64,000 bases of DNA. Source: Sweltsa coloradensis. Taxonomy: Eukaryota; Arthropoda; Insecta; Plecoptera; Chloroperlidae. The notes under the pieces were generated by a model that saw nothing but the letters and a program-made list of their open reading frames with translations, was not told the origin of the DNA and made no database searches. Each line of letters opens with the position of its first letter. Within the stretch, counting starts at the first letter, position 1. The stretch lies in contig JAMZAV010000808.1 in NCBI GenBank assembly GCA_024449915.1, positions 186,001 through 250,000 of the forward strand, read 5' to 3'. Below, piece by piece: positions 50,435-62,181 of this stretch. The translations under genes and the position numbers were made by a program.

Positions 50435-50623
50435 TCATAACGGTACATAAGTTTCGAATATTTTTTCATACTTGATTATATTTTGACAGGATATCTGTCC
50501 AAGGAAATAAACCAACAGCACTATCACTCCTTTGAAACGCAAACCAATCACTACATTTCCCTTGATGTTTCTGACGAACATAATGTATTCCCCAACTGTC
50601 TTCTCAGTAGTATTTTTTGACAT
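50435..50623 (-). CDS. Small membrane-protein-like ORF of the Polinton
   Basis: 62 codons with a hydrophobic segment (VIVLLVYFLG, about residues 33-42) flanked by charged residues. On the same strand as the other Polinton genes. Function unknown, and it may be a fragment. Confidence 0.3.
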   Translation of the reverse strand: MSKNTTEKTVGEYIMFVRNIKGNVVIGLRFKGVIVLLVYFLGQISCQNIIKYEKIFETYVPL

Positions 50624-50664
50624 TTTCTACACAATCAAATATGTACGTTGACAACAATCGCAGT

Positions 50665-50877
50665 TCACGATAATTCACTCCAATGTTTTAGCTTCAATCG
50701 AATCCCCCGTCCAGAGTAGGTAAAATGTGCACGTACGGTTCGAATCCCTCTCGCGCATGTAGACCAACCACCAACATTTTGTACGAGATTCTTTTGAAAA
50801 AGAATAAAGTTTTCAGCAAAATTTGAAAATTGGTTTTCTTCACTCACTTCTGTATTATAACCTTGTGACGTATTCAT
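50665..50877 (-). CDS. Unassigned small Polinton ORF
   Basis: 70 codons, Asn/Gln-rich start (MNTSQGYNTEVSEENQ) and Arg/Lys-rich end. No family recognised. The adjacent frame carries REGFEPYVHILPT, so a frameshift may hide a longer gene. Confidence 0.3.
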   Translation of the reverse strand: MNTSQGYNTEVSEENQFSNFAENFILFQKNLVQNVGGWSTCARGIRTVRAHFTYSGRGIRLKLKHWSELS

Positions 50878-51074
50878 GATGAGACGAACTGTTCGGGCAC
50901 AGAGTTAAAAACTTGTACTGATATTGATTGCATCATCTTCAATGATTTATAATATCGGGAAAATTCAAGTTGAAACATGTTAATGACGAGTCAGCATTTT
51001 TGTACACGTGTTGAAATAAAAATCTACATCAGCACTTTTTTTTGTAGAATGTTTTATTAACGTATCATTTTTTA

Positions 51075-51471
51075 AACATTCTTTACTAAAATAAGACAAG
51101 ATATGTTTCAAGGAAAATCCACGAACCCTTACAAAATAAATAAAATATACAATATTGTCCGCACACAGTGGAAGAAAACATTGTAATTTAGTTTTATTAA
51201 AATGTCCAATGCAGAGAATTACGTTTTAAAAATTTTTAAATGATGCGAATTTTTGGGGGATTTCCAAAACTACAAAAAAATTCACCCACTCCTTGTTTAT
51301 CAATGTTATAGCGACCCAATGCGTTCCGGGTTTATTACTTTTATCCATATTTACAATAATTGCGCAAGGAAGGCTCACTCTCTGCGGTAACTTATCAGCT
51401 GGGTATACCCCAACGTAATGTGTTTTACCATCATTTTTCCGAAGGCAATTCAAAATCTGTCTTGTATTCAT
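51075..51471 (-). pseudogene. Adenovirus-type cysteine protease (PRO), frameshifted
   Basis: The maturation protease cleaves virion precursors in adenoviruses and, by inference, in Polintons. The N-terminal frame starts at 51471 and holds the catalytic-His motif PGTHWVA (His51). Downstream in a second frame comes FFCSFG, at the place where an acidic residue usually precedes SFG. Then VCGQYC, with the catalytic Cys codon at 51161-51163, and a third frame with RVRGFSLKHILSYF. At least two shifts break it. Length without breaks would be about 130 codons, near family size. Its start overlaps the end of the neighbouring gene. Confidence 0.8.
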
Positions 51472-51935
51472 TACGAAGCCAAGTCCACAAATGAAAAACG
51501 TTACTCAATGCACACATATATTTATAATCATTCGCATGATGATAACAACGTATGTTGGATATTGGCATTTTTTTTAAATGAAGGACAATTCAAATCATCC
51601 ATATTTATAACATTGGTATAAAATTTAAAAATTTGAGAAATTAACTTCTTTTCTCTTCTCCTTTGACAAAAAATGTTATAGGATTCAAGTTGTGTAAGAG
51701 AGCGTAAAATTTCCCATGTGAGTTATAAATCCACTCTCCAATCGATCCCGTGAAAAAAATTTGCTCAACCAACAGGCATGCTTTCGCAAAGGTTTTTGAA
51801 AGTTCATAAAAGGGAAAATGGAGATTTGACGATCCAGTGGTGGAATGTTTGATTTTTTACATCCACGATTGCATTTCTTTTATAATCAATGCATTATGAA
51901 ACCCACGAAAACTTTGAATATCAATGATGGGGAGA
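51465..51935 (-). pseudogene. Unassigned conserved Polinton-associated gene (exonuclease-like?)
   Basis: Across several frames the minus strand reads DIQSFRGF, VKNQTFHHWIVKSPF, FVKGEEK, MDDLNCPSFKK and CALSNVFHLW in this order. I associate this pattern (D-x-QSF start, KSP/KPPF, VKG, LNCPS, Cys/His end) with an uncharacterised family that may have an RNase-H/exonuclease fold. That link is from memory and unverified. The 3' end overlaps the protease start. Confidence 0.4.
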
Positions 51936-52001
51936 CATGACGATGTTGTCTTAATCACTGTCAAGGCAAGACTAACATTTTCAATGCCTGTAGTCTATTA
52001 T

Positions 52002-53262
52002 CACATTACGATTCTTATAAATTCTAAAATATTATCAAATTCACCATACACGACGCAATTTATTGTTTCAGTCAAAGCTGTACTAAAATGTACTTCAATG
52101 CGAAGACTGCCGCGACGTGTTAGATTCCCGTGTGAATTGCTATTTGCCGATAGATCATGGCTAAAGATCAAAAGCCATGAGGCAATTTCCATTAGCATAT
52201 GACCCCACGATCAATACCATTACCTCATTCATAAAGTGCATACCTGTCCCCAAAAACAGTGAGTCAAAGGCCATCACAAATGAACTTGCAGACGAAAAAT
52301 CAGGCTGTAGAGGTTTCGATGGAATTTGTTGACCATAAACCCATACAGAGAAATGTAATTTATATTGTGATGATAAAAATTTACGGATTTTTCTGTAATC
52401 ACCGTTACACGCCTTGTTTGAAACAAAACCAATGATGCATCGTTTTGAAGTTAAACCGAGATAAACATTGTCAAGAGTTTTCCCGTACTTGTGATGGAAT
52501 TGTAAAAAATTTAACATCATTCTTGTAATAGGATATTTCGCTTTTTCCATTTCTAGCGCTTTGTTTGGAGCAATGAGTACGGAAGGATTAATTTTCACTC
52601 GTCAAATCAATAGGTTGCATCGAAAATATTTACTTTTACTGATAGTGACTCCGACATGAGACTAAATTTATCTGCGAACGTACAAGTTTTCACACCTATT
52701 CAACACCATTTATCAAAAATTTCTCTGATTAAAAATATCCGCATGTAAATGACCCAAAAGTTCAACTCTTTACTTAAATCCGTAAATTGTTTACCCCTTT
52801 TTCAACCTGTATTTTCAGTTCCGGTCGTATCATCCATTTTCCCGGGTAAATCATCATACCATAAACTCATAGTCAAGTGCGAAGTTTTAGCTGCTGGCCC
52901 GTAATTTAAACATTTTTCAATATAGGGGGCGATAAGGAACGTATTATTTGCAGGTGAATTAATTTTGACCCAAGTACACATCTACCTGACTGAATAACGA
53001 ATGTAAAAAGTTTTTGATGGTCCCGCATGATCTGTTTCTGTCAAGGTTTCCCATCCTCTTTCGTAATACTCGTTTTGAGGTAAAGTTTCGTGTGTGATAG
53101 GTTAATATACTCAGACCCTTTGGAGGGGGTACAGAAAATTGTATAGGGGAATTACTGTTAGAGCAGAGATCGCTTTTATACGGTATCCTTTGTCCATTCT
53201 CAATACTTTTTTTGCGTAGGTGGAACTGAAAAAATATCGAGTTCTGATTTTACACACTCGCA
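52002..53262 (-). pseudogene. Polinton major capsid protein (double jelly-roll type), frameshifted
   Basis: Builds the capsid shell in the proposed Polinton virion. Motifs in order on the minus strand: DIFSVPPTQ (about 53245), GSEYINLSHTKLYLK (about 53120), VDVYLGQ, TMSLWYDDLPGK (about 52860), then the 145-codon frame 52161-52598 with NVYLGLTSKR, YGQQIPSKPLQPDF and FLGTGMHF, and a last frame (52001-52198) with LTRRGSLRIEV and NCVVYGEFDN. The YGQQIPSKPLQPDF and GSLRIEV blocks are hallmarks of the family as I know it. At least four frame changes or stops; roughly 420 codons in total. Confidence 0.8.
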
Positions 53263-53287
53263 AGTTTGAGGTGAAGGAAAGACATGG

Positions 53288-53727
53288 TTAGTGAAATATA
53301 TCAATTAATTTCGAAGCGCAATTTGTTGATTTTTTCTTCTTCTTCTTTAAGGTCCGTACAGGAGGAGGAATGTTGGGAAGATGACGACGTTTAACTGTTT
53401 TACGTCTTTATAACCCGAACCCTTCAATAGGGACTCCATTTTTTGACTAGCTTTACTTTTTCAAAGACTGTTTCGCTTCCCCTGTCGAAGACAAATCGAT
53501 CTTTGAATGGTTTATTTTGTGTTACATCTTCAACACGTTACACCGGATATAAAAGCTTCTTTCCCTATAGCTTGAGCGCCGCTTTTTCACCAAAGGCATA
53601 ACCCCACGATACAATGCTTTAAAAAATTACCAACCCCGTGGCCTCTTGATGGGGAACACCGGTACACTTTCACAGAGCCTGTACCGACCTGCTGTTGAAA
53701 ATACGATTCGAAAGGGCAATTTGTCAT
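53288..53727 (-). pseudogene. Basic minor virion protein candidate
   Basis: Starts MTNCPFESYFQQQVG (ATG at 53727). It continues with GHGVGNFLK, GAQAIGKEAFISGV, GSGYKDVK and a Lys-run (LKKKKKKS), and ends IDIFH-stop at 53288-53290. Position next to the major capsid gene and the short basic make-up suggest a core or minor capsid role; this is inferred from gene order and recalled Polinton layouts. Broken by frame changes. Confidence 0.55.
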
Positions 53728-53734
53728 GATGGAG

Positions 53735-54543
53735 CTAAAGTTTCATAAAATGAAGTTTTACGCACGCGGTTCCAAATTGAAATGGCGCAGGAGATCCAGT
53801 TTTGGTTCTTATATCTATTTCGAGATTCTGAAATTCTCGTCGTAACACTGGGATATAGTGAGGAAAAGTATAAATTTGCATTTTTTGCGAACCAAATGTA
53901 TAATTTTTTGTTTCAACATTAACAATGCGACGAGAGGTGCGACAACGTCACCAACAAACTGTTTGTTCTACAATATCACAATAATAAACAATTGTGAGGG
54001 TATACCCAACAATACATTACTGTAGGGAGCTGCTTGTTTGACAGTAGTTAGTTTTGTACCGGGTTTTAAAACCCCTAGTTGGAGTGATAGATTTTCAGGG
54101 AGTGTCAACTTTTTTATTTTTTATTTTCTCTTTCGTGAGGGTCAATAAACTCTACGTTGTTGCCCTCTTGTCGTCGAATAAGAAATTGACTCTTTTATTT
54201 CAACAGAGCACGTTTTGTCTTTTTAGAATAAGAGAACACAACTTTTGGTTTTAAAATCTCGCTTTTATTAAGTTTTGCGACGAGTTCTTCGATGGTTTCA
54301 TAGTTTCCGTGAAATAATTTTTCACTTTGTTGTTCATCATCACTCGTCACTACGTTAATGTCACCGATTTCGCTGACTGTGAGAAAAGTAGATGGATATT
54401 GAAATCAACTAATCCTACGACCCACTCACCGCTCAATGAATAACACGTGGGTAACTGTTAAAAAACCATGTCGTTGTGTTCTCGGGGAAATATTGCATAG
54501 AACTATTACTCAATAAAGTCAAATAAAATTGATTTTGCATCAT
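53735..54543 (-). pseudogene. Penton-like minor capsid protein candidate
   Basis: Start MQNQFYLTLLSNSSMQYFPEN (about 54543) with NTTTWF, then FQYPSTFLTV, NYETIEELVAKLN, SYSKKTKRALL, LTLPENLSLQLG, and finally YTFPHYIPVLRREFQ and GSPAPFQFGT before the stop at 53735. The order resembles the second conserved capsid protein of Polintons (single jelly-roll penton type). Several frame changes; about 270 codons. Confidence 0.55.
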
Positions 54544-54559
54544 TTTATTAACGAAGATG

Positions 54560-55640
54560 CGAGAATCCAGGAAAATTAAATTTATTTGGAAAACCCTTTC
54601 CACTTGACTCTCACCTCCCGACTGCCCCCCCACTACCTCTCTCATCAAGTATTTTATCTATTTGAAATGTGGTTCTATCATTGATGGTAACATGTTGTAT
54701 TTCGAGTTCGTAAAATTTTCCTTGAATCTCTCACCGTCGAGATCTGAAATGGTGTAAACTGGTGGATTTCGGTGAATAAACACTTGTGATTATAAAAATT
54801 TCCTCACTCCAATTGCTTTCATAGCCTTTTTAAAAAGTACGTTTTGTTTTACTTTATTCGAACATGACACCTACTTTAAATTTTGGCTTAGTGTTTTTCC
54901 TAGCTAATTTTTTAGTGTATAAATTTGCCCATACTTGAAAAGCATTGCTGTCATTCACATTAACGGGTGCCATTTTTTATACTCGAATGAATGAATGATT
55001 ATAGGCATTTACTAAGTTCTGCAAGACTCTATGTAGCGAAATGTTTTGGCATGAGTTAAATAACGATACATTTTCTTTTTCAGCGTTCTATTGACTCTCT
55101 CCACTAAACTCGATTTTGTATCGTTTTGAGTGAATAGTTTTTGACATTTTGCTTTTAAGATACGATGTAAACTTGTTTGGCAATAAATTCTTTACCCTTA
55201 TCCGTCTCTATTCGTCAGGCTTCGATTCAAAAAATATCTTTGAAACGCAGTTTTAACCTCCTCACCCGTTTTTCTTTTTAAAGGAATAGCCCACAAATAT
55301 TTGCTAAATGCATCAATAACTGTTAAAATAAAATTATATCCATCATTATATTTGCTAAGACTTCGCATGTCATTTAAATCCGCTTGCCAAAAATAGTTTT
55401 TAAAAGGGATATAGTAAAAATTTCTTACAAATCTTTTTCTATAGGCTCTATGTAACGTATACGTTTTTCTGTGATTTTAACCACTCAGACACCTGTTTTC
55501 GGGTGATTTCCGGCGACAGCTTTAGCCAATGTCGCTTCACTCGAATAACCCAGCGGGTTTGCTGGGTCATAAAAAATTTTTCAGCAAGTTGTTTATTCAT
55601 TAAAACAGCGCCGTCCAATTGTGTAAAGTGTTCTTCTTCT
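54560..55640 (-). pseudogene. Retroviral-type integrase (INT), frameshifted
   Basis: Catalyses insertion of the linear element with 6-bp duplication. The DDE triad is visible: QADLND (Asp codon 55378-55380), ETDKGKEF (Asp 55200-55202) and LVERVNRT (Glu 55099-55101). The second and third residues are about 34 apart, the DD(35)E spacing. Upstream is TRKQVSEWL and LHRAYRKRFVRNFYY, the HTH/pre-core part; downstream is VYTISDLDGE, the C-terminal region. The start frame around MNKQLAEKFF (ATG 55600) shifts soon after. At least three shifts. Confidence 0.85.
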
Positions 55641-56270
55641 TGTCTCTTGACTTTTCGGCGTTTTCTTACCAGTGTCTGGATGACGAATGAATGCCAAACG
55701 CTTTGGGATTACTATATATTCTGTAGGTACATTGATTTTTTTCAAATAAGTAAAAAAATTGCTCCCACCCAACAGGGTTTGTAATTTTCTAGGTCTTACG
55801 ATATCACTGACGAGGTCAACCACATTTGAACCGGGAATCTTTTGATTCTTAATATACACTACACCTCGATCACCCCAAGTCACATCTTTTTTAAATTTTT
55901 TTTAATCAAAGTTGAGCCTTAGTTTGAAATTTTTTTGGAATACTCGAAATAATGTCTTCCTTTTTGATATTGTCATAAAATGTTTTCGGAACACTAGTTT
56001 CAGTTTTCACAATGTAACAGGGTTTAAAATTCCCATCTTCATTCTCTACTATGGGAGGATAAGCGGTTGTTGTTGATCTTAGCAAAATGTAAAAAACGTT
56101 GTAATACTTCTGATAGCTTGCCCACTTTTCACGGTTCGGATACTGTAGAACGTAATATCGAATGCATATCTCTATCCAAACGAGGAAAATATAGATTCGC
56201 TCGAATTTTCGGCACGTAGTCGTTGAAGTGTGTCTGGAGATATTAAAATCATTTTCTTGGCTTGTTCCAT
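55594..56270 (-). pseudogene. Conserved Polinton protein of unknown role
   Basis: Begins MEQAKKMILISPDTLQRL (ATG 56270). Includes KWASYQ and SIPKKF, then the 96-codon frame 55593-55883 with GVVYIKNQKIPGSNVVDLV and LKKINVPTEYI. It looks like a single about 220-codon gene in three frames. IPGSNVVDL recurs in Polinton proteins I remember, but no function is established. It overlaps the start of INT. Confidence 0.5.
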
Positions 56271-56284
56271 TTTTAATTGAATAA

Positions 56285-56590
56285 ACTTTTCACACACCGC
56301 AAAGAAGGGGACCAAGAATAAGAGGTAAAAGTGAACCTCCCTTTGTATTAGAATTTTTTTTTACTTTTCCACCCAGTGCTACTTTTAACGAGTTTGCGTA
56401 AGAGTTGTTTACGACGTGCGATGTTGGCTTTTTGAGATATTGAGGGGTTTACTTTGCCAGCTAAAATATTATAAACACATCGGTAATACAATGAATGAGA
56501 TCTTTATCAGCGGTTTTTAACAATGCAACACGTTGGGAAGGTTCAATTTATGAAGAGCTTTCAATACGTCCACGTGGGTTTAGACCAGTG
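56285..56590 (-). pseudogene. Small conserved Polinton protein of unknown role
   Basis: HVDVLKALHKL, RVALLKTADKDLIHCI, ANIARRKQLLRKLV and a Gly/Leu-rich end (GGSLLPLILGPLL) appear in order on the minus strand. The basic helix plus hydrophobic end suggests a membrane- or DNA-binding minor protein; that is inference only. Confidence 0.4.
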
Positions 56591-56600
56591 AGACATTGTT

Positions 56601-57259
56601 TTAAAAAATGACCTCATTTTTTGTTGCACACCTATATTTATCACTTCGTTTTGGTGTATAAACCACGCACTCATGATCGAAAGGAAAAATACTTGTTCGA
56701 ATCGGATACAAATCAGGAGTGTTTGTTTTTAAATCAATTAAGAGATATGAATGGGGGTTTGAGTAGCGTCGTGAAATGATTCTTGTAAAAATTTTACATT
56801 TTCGGGGTAAACTTGACGCGCTAAATGTTGAATCTGCGCCCTATCGCGGGGATTTTTAAATAAAATCAAATAACTCGCATTGAGAGATATATCACGCGCG
56901 TGTTTAGCTTGATGGAAAAAATTGAGTAATAAAAAACACACTTATATTTTTATGATGGCATCCCTTGGTAAACAAATCAACAATACGGTCATCTGCTTCT
57001 CGCATCAAGTCATCAATAATAATAAGTTGCGGTTCTCGGGTTTCAAAGTTCATATCCGGAAGACCTTGTTGAAATGTAATTGCCAAGTCATCACTTTTAT
57101 ACAGCGGTTCCACTCTCATAATTTCCATGTGATAGTATGAAATGGCGTAAGACATAATGTATCGATATATTTAATAAAGTTGAAAACAAAATGACTTTTT
57201 CCAGCTCCGCTCGGTCCTGCCACTATGGCTGAAAACGGATGTTGAAAGTGCGACTCCAT
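56601..57259 (-). pseudogene. A32/FtsK-like packaging ATPase, frameshifted
   Basis: Thought to pump element DNA into capsids. Start MESHFQHPFS (ATG 57259). Walker A GPSGAGKS lies at about residues 15-22, Walker B LIIIDDLM (about 57035) in another frame, then HHKNISVFFITQ (sensor-like) and FHQAKHARDISLNASYLILF in a third frame, ending at the stop 56601-56603. The total of about 219 codons matches the family. One shift lies near 57158, between Walker A and B; another lies near 56915. Catalytic residues themselves are intact. Confidence 0.88.
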
Positions 57260-57878
57260 CTTGAGAAATGAGCTCATTGGAAAAAGTCATTTTATTTATA
57301 GGATAAGGATAAAGATGTGTTCATTGACCCCAATGCAGTAAATTCATTCACTTTTGTTTTATTCCCCAAAACAATATTTACAATGATGATGATGATGATG
57401 ATGAAAAAATTTAAACCCTCTCTCCAGAATAAATTTCTTTCAATATAGACAATTTCATGAATCAATATGTAGCGATAGAATTGTATTTGCTTTATAATCA
57501 ATCAATCAATCAATATGTACAATAAAGTGTAGCAATTTCTTTCAATAAAGGAGACTTATACAGTTGAGAATTTCTCAAAAGATTGAATAAACTACACTTT
57601 TACTCAACTACATGATACATGATTGCCTAAATAAAGTAATATGTCATAAATTAAAACTTTCATCACATCATCAAATCAAATATATATTAAAAAAAAAATA
57701 ATAATAATATATAATACAAAAAAGCATAGTCCAAGAAGCGCCAGGTTGTATATTAGTCGAAATGAGTCGAAATGGGGGACATCCGAGGCAGTGTCCCCAA
57801 ACATTTACATCGAGCGGTACCTTGTAGAAAAGTGATGTAGTAACCCCAAACCCTTGTATCCATACCTTGCCCATATTG
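57260..57878. other. AT-rich spacer between ATPase and PolB
   Basis: Contains (GAT)n at 57383-57402 and (AATC)n at about 57498-57511. The minus frame 57671-57925 overlaps the PolB end in another phase and is probably spurious. No gene supported. Confidence 0.5.
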
Positions 57879-60800
57879 TTATTTACTGATACGAAAAATG
57901 ACCGTAGCATATGACTTGACACCATCCTCTAAAAGGTATCTCTTATCATCATAGGGCGAGAGGGTTTTTCTTATTTTTTTAAAGTGTATAAGTTATGATC
58001 AATACTACGTATGCTAAACATGTTTGCAGTTTGAAGGTCTTTAGAAAATAAACATTGTTTTTTAATGATCATGACGTATACATCTTTTAAGGGTGTTTTT
58101 CACTATTCCCTTACCAAAATTTTTTAACTTTTCCACAATCTTCCAAAATAGAATACATTTTAGGGCGCAATGCCACAATTTCTTTGATAATTCTTGAAAC
58201 ATGTTCGTCTTTAAATTTCCCCCGCTGTTTTTACGAACGTCGCTGTACAAGGGATGTTCTTTAGGGTATGATGATGTGTCAAATAGCTCTCGTCTTGCTT
58301 CATATCCATGTACACATCATCCGTTTCAATTTCGTAGGTAAGGGGAAACTGTATCAGTAAATATCAATTTTGCTCTTGTACCAAATTTGTTTTTAAAATA
58401 GTCGTAATGAAACTTGTACATTACAATCTTGCTTAGATCCAAAATTGCAAAACAGATAAATGGGACGGTTTAATTCAAGTTTTACGCGTTTCGAGTGTAC
58501 GGCCACAAGGTTGTTTGCAAAAATTTTGAAACCTTCGAACGCTGGCGAAAACCACGAGTTTAAAACTCTTTTTTTCTCATTTACCAATTCCATGTTGATG
58601 TGGTTACGTACATTCTGACAACTTTTTCCAAAAATGCTGTTATTAATAATTTGTATAGCTCGCGTTCGAAATCATTTTGAGCGTTTTTACGTTTGTTCGT
58701 GTTGAACTCGATTTAAAAAGGGTTTTTGCCAAGGAGATTGTGAAAAATTTGAGAATACGGTGGGCTTTAGTAACTTGCATGCCCAAAGAAAGGTACTGTT
58801 TTAAATTTTGATAGTGAATAATATAATTTTTCTTGTTTTGCAAAATTTTGGGAAATAGCTTAGACACCTTATTTGAAAGTGAAAAATTAAATTTTGATGC
58901 AATGTCTTTTGAATAAGGTTTAAACCCTTCTTCAGTGATGTTCATTTTCTCTGGTGCAAGGGGATAATCGTTGTGAGATCGTGCAAATGGTTTGGATATG
59001 CAAGTCAACCTCTAACACATATCCCAAAACACTGTCATCAGGAATGTTTTTGGGCGTTGAATGCTTCACTTCCCCTTTATTAAGCCATTTGAATTTCCGG
59101 TTGGGAGATGCTCGCACATTGGAACCCCGTACAGGTTATTACAGTCAAAGTACATTAAAAATGTTGAAGGGTTATTTGCGTCAAAACCCTGCATGTATTT
59201 GTGTTGGCTTTTGGAATACCGCTGTGATATCATTGAAACACCACCCGGATACCATTTTCCATGAACAAATACATGTCGGGGTCTTTAAACAGTTCCAATT
59301 TTACTTTGGTCATCTTCAGACAACTATGCCATGCGAGACCTGGAGCTGTGTATGTATGGGCGGGATCAATACCATAGTGCTGAAGGCACAGGTCTCTGAA
59401 ATTTTCAAATACATCAGCCAAAAGAAGAACATCTGATTTCACGTACAAATCATGATATTCGCCTAAATTTTGAATTTCGAAAGTATCCCAAACATTTTGC
59501 GCATGCGCATAATCGTCCTCGCTGATGTCCTCCTGAGTAAGGACATTGAAAAATGCTTGACGTGACGGTAAAGAGGTTTCAATCAATTTCGAGGGGGAAT
59601 CAATGTAATCATAAGGGTAAACACCCTTACGTAGGAGAAGAGATAGTTTTTCACTTGAAAAGTGTCGATTTAAAATTAAAAATTTGTCTTGACCATATTA
59701 TAGCCAACAAAATTTGAACAAGAGTTTCCAGTGACGCATTGAAGAATTGCAATGAATCTATGAGAATCTCAAACTCCCGACTGAGAAGGAGACTACTTTC
59801 CATCGTGTTTGGGGATGCATGTTGGATGATGGTCCTGAAGGGAAAGTTTCCCTATGCCCTGCATAATCAAATTGGCATCGTTATTTTTAAAATTATGAAA
59901 AACGACCCGGTATGAATGTAGCCAATTTTAATTTAGATTTTCATGCATTGTGTGCTGCGCCACGTATTTTCCAGTAAGGTGATCATGGTCGCGGACACGC
60001 TCCTCACCTAGTGTTTCAGAAAATGCTACACGTGGTGGCTTGTTGAAAATCTTGGGTATTTCAGCGTCATGACAGGGGTTCAACATTTTTAATTTTTTTC
60101 CCTTTAGGATCTGTTCATCAGCCAGATGGAATTTAGAATGTGGGCAACAGACTTAGGTCCTCTATAGAAAGACTGGAGGTTTGAAGGGTTGCCCTTGTGA
60201 GTCAATAATGACATAACTAAATCCTGAAGGTTCGTGTAAAGATAATTTAGAAGTGTAGGATGTGGTGTCATTGGGGGAGCATCCACTCATTTTGGTTGAA
60301 TAGCATTCAAAATCGGCGTACACGATGAAAGGAACTTTTAAACCAAAACGATAATCTTGGAATTTCATAATTTCTTTATCTTTGATGGCATAACGATTCT
60401 CTGTGGTTCATGTTGGTTGCAAAGGGTGTGGTGTTTTTCCAAATGCTGTTTAGTATAAAAACGATGAAGACAGCGATAGCAGTAAAAGCTTTGGTTTTTA
60501 TGTTTTGTGAGAGAGCTAAGAAGGCGATTAAAATTGGTAATTAAACAATAATGGGGTTTTCTGTTCATCCGAAATGTAAAGTAAATTTATATGATGGTCA
60601 GAATGTTCAATTTTGAAATTCGTAGAGGAAACACACCCTTTTCATAGCCGAAAACGTTTACGGAGATGTTATTGTTTTTTTCGAAATGTCAATTTTGAAA
60701 TTGGACAGGGTAAGTAAGACCTTTCATGTTAAGTTTAGCTTCATGTTCAAATATTTATTAACGCGAGCGGGATTGCTGTCTTGTGGATAAAGATTGCGCC

Positions 60801-61645
60801 AATATGGACCACCCGAAAACATTTTTGATCGGGAAATTTTTAATGTTAATGATTGCTTTTTACTCTGAAGGTACGCGGGAAGAGGAATATAGCTAGATGC
60901 CATCAAGGTGAATACTGTGCAACTTTCAAGTCCATGTGATGTATATTTTCTACATTCCAAATTTCTCCCCCCCCTTTGAAATTCGCTACTCACTCGAGCA
61001 ATGGTTGCAAATGCCTCACAAATTGATCTTTAAATTCCCATTCTGCCAAAAGAGTGTAGCATTTGCTACGGAAACATGGACTTGTGGATATTTCGCTCTC
61101 GCCGGCAAAGGGCTTTTATATTGTACGAACATGGAAATAACCATTTAAGCCCCTTATATTCCGAAAGATCTTTAACAATTAGCTTTAATTTCATTCTCAT
61201 GTTCGGATAAAATAGCAAATATCCCGCCCAATATCGGATTTTGAAAAACTATAGGATTGACTGTGCCGTCGAGAGCGGATTCCCTATTGCACGGGTCCCT
61301 CACCCGAGCATGCGTTTTCATCAACGTCCATAACATTCCCCGGGTTTGAGGTTGGTTCGAATTACCCTCAAGCACACTCTCGTGAACTGTTTCAGAGATC
61401 TCCTATGATTTGAAAGATGTGACTTGTGAGTAAATTTCTTACCGCATACATCACATTCGTACAAGGTGGAATGACCTTATCAAGATGGTGTTGTAGGTGT
61501 CCGCCCCGGTAAATGTGGTCTCGCAGATGTGACTTTTAGGGGACCCCTGCTCTGTGTGTTTTTCTTCTTGTGGGGGGTGAGCGATGACTTCCGGTGAATG
61601 AAGCGCCCCACACCTCGCACAAGTGTTTTGGCAGAACTTCCATAT
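57879..61645 (-). pseudogene. Protein-primed DNA polymerase B (PolB), frameshifted
   Basis: Replicates the element using a terminal-protein primer. From the 5' side: a zinc-finger-like N-region (61380-61645); an N-terminal domain (LMASSYIPLPAYL, NLYPQDSNPARVNKYL); an extra C2H2-like SFYCYRCLHRFYT; ExoI FIVYADFEC (Asp/Glu about 60314-60306); SDVLLLADVFENF (ExoIII, about 59420); pol motif A VLEVDL (Asp about 59005) followed by NDYPLAPEK; motif B NNSIFGK (about 58640); motif C reading TDTVS (58355-58344) where the family has DTDS; the C-terminal end YDDKRYLLEDGV; and a stop at 57879-57881. About eight frame changes. About 1250 codons, the usual size. Confidence 0.9.
61380..61645 (-). pseudogene. 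N-terminal C2H2 zinc-finger region of PolB
   Basis: Opens after an acceptor (TTCACAG, complement of 61646-61652) with MEVLPKHLCEVWGASFTG, a finger whose second Cys is Trp. In another frame CARCGALHSPEVIAH. Then ICETTFTGADTY, and last YECDVCGKKFTHKSHL, a near-canonical finger. Probably DNA binding or terminus recognition by the polymerase; inferred. Confidence 0.55.
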
Positions 61646-61932
61646 CTGTGAACATAAATTTTTGAATGAGAATATTGTCATATATAAAATCATAAATACT
61701 GTTGAAAATAACATTTAAATGAGTTGGAAATAGATGTAACATTAAAAAAGTGTGCTTTGAAATATAAAAATTATAAAATTAAAACATATCCCAAACGAAA
61801 ATCATAAATACCCTCGCACATCTAGATGTATGGTTGTAAATATCGTAAAATATACTGCGTAGAAATATGGTTAATAAATTCTCATTTTAAATTTGAATAG
61901 TTATAAATCTTTGTTTAAATTTTTTCACTTAC

Positions 61933-61995
61933 TTAACAACTGTTGTCGAGTTGAGTAGCGGATGTGAAGTACGAGTGGAGTAGATTGCGCAAGAT
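61933..61995 (-). CDS. Micro-exon a, 63 nt
   Basis: Acceptor TTTTCAG (61996-62002 complement) and a strong donor GTAAGTG (61926-61932 complement). Enters with two bases, leaves with one, which fits the ZnF exon start at 61645 (two bases, then ATG). Peptide LAQSTPLVLHIRYSTRQQ. About 70 percent identical to micro-exon b. Confidence 0.5.
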   Translation of the reverse strand: MLRNLLHSYFTSATQLDNSC

Positions 61996-62181
61996 CTGAA
62001 AATAATAAACATAACGCTAAAATTTACATGAATGTATAAATGAGTCCCTGTTAAAATAAAAAATGATAAAAAGTTTTGACTGATGTACAATAAAATAATT
62101 TTATGTTAAAAATAATTGGTTAAAGATTATTTTTTTTCAAAAATGACTAAAATGTTGAAAGAATCGAAATATTTGCACTAC

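Noticed and set aside
57671..57925. Minus-strand 84-codon frame beside the ATPase as a separate Polinton gene
   Set aside because: It overlaps the PolB C-terminus in another phase and ends in an AT-rich run (IIYYYYFFFN); PolB homology explains the region better.
59230..59586. PolB as a cellular replicative polymerase gene
   Set aside because: The SDVLLLADVFENF and NDYPLAPEK blocks and the flanking Polinton genes indicate the protein-primed type.
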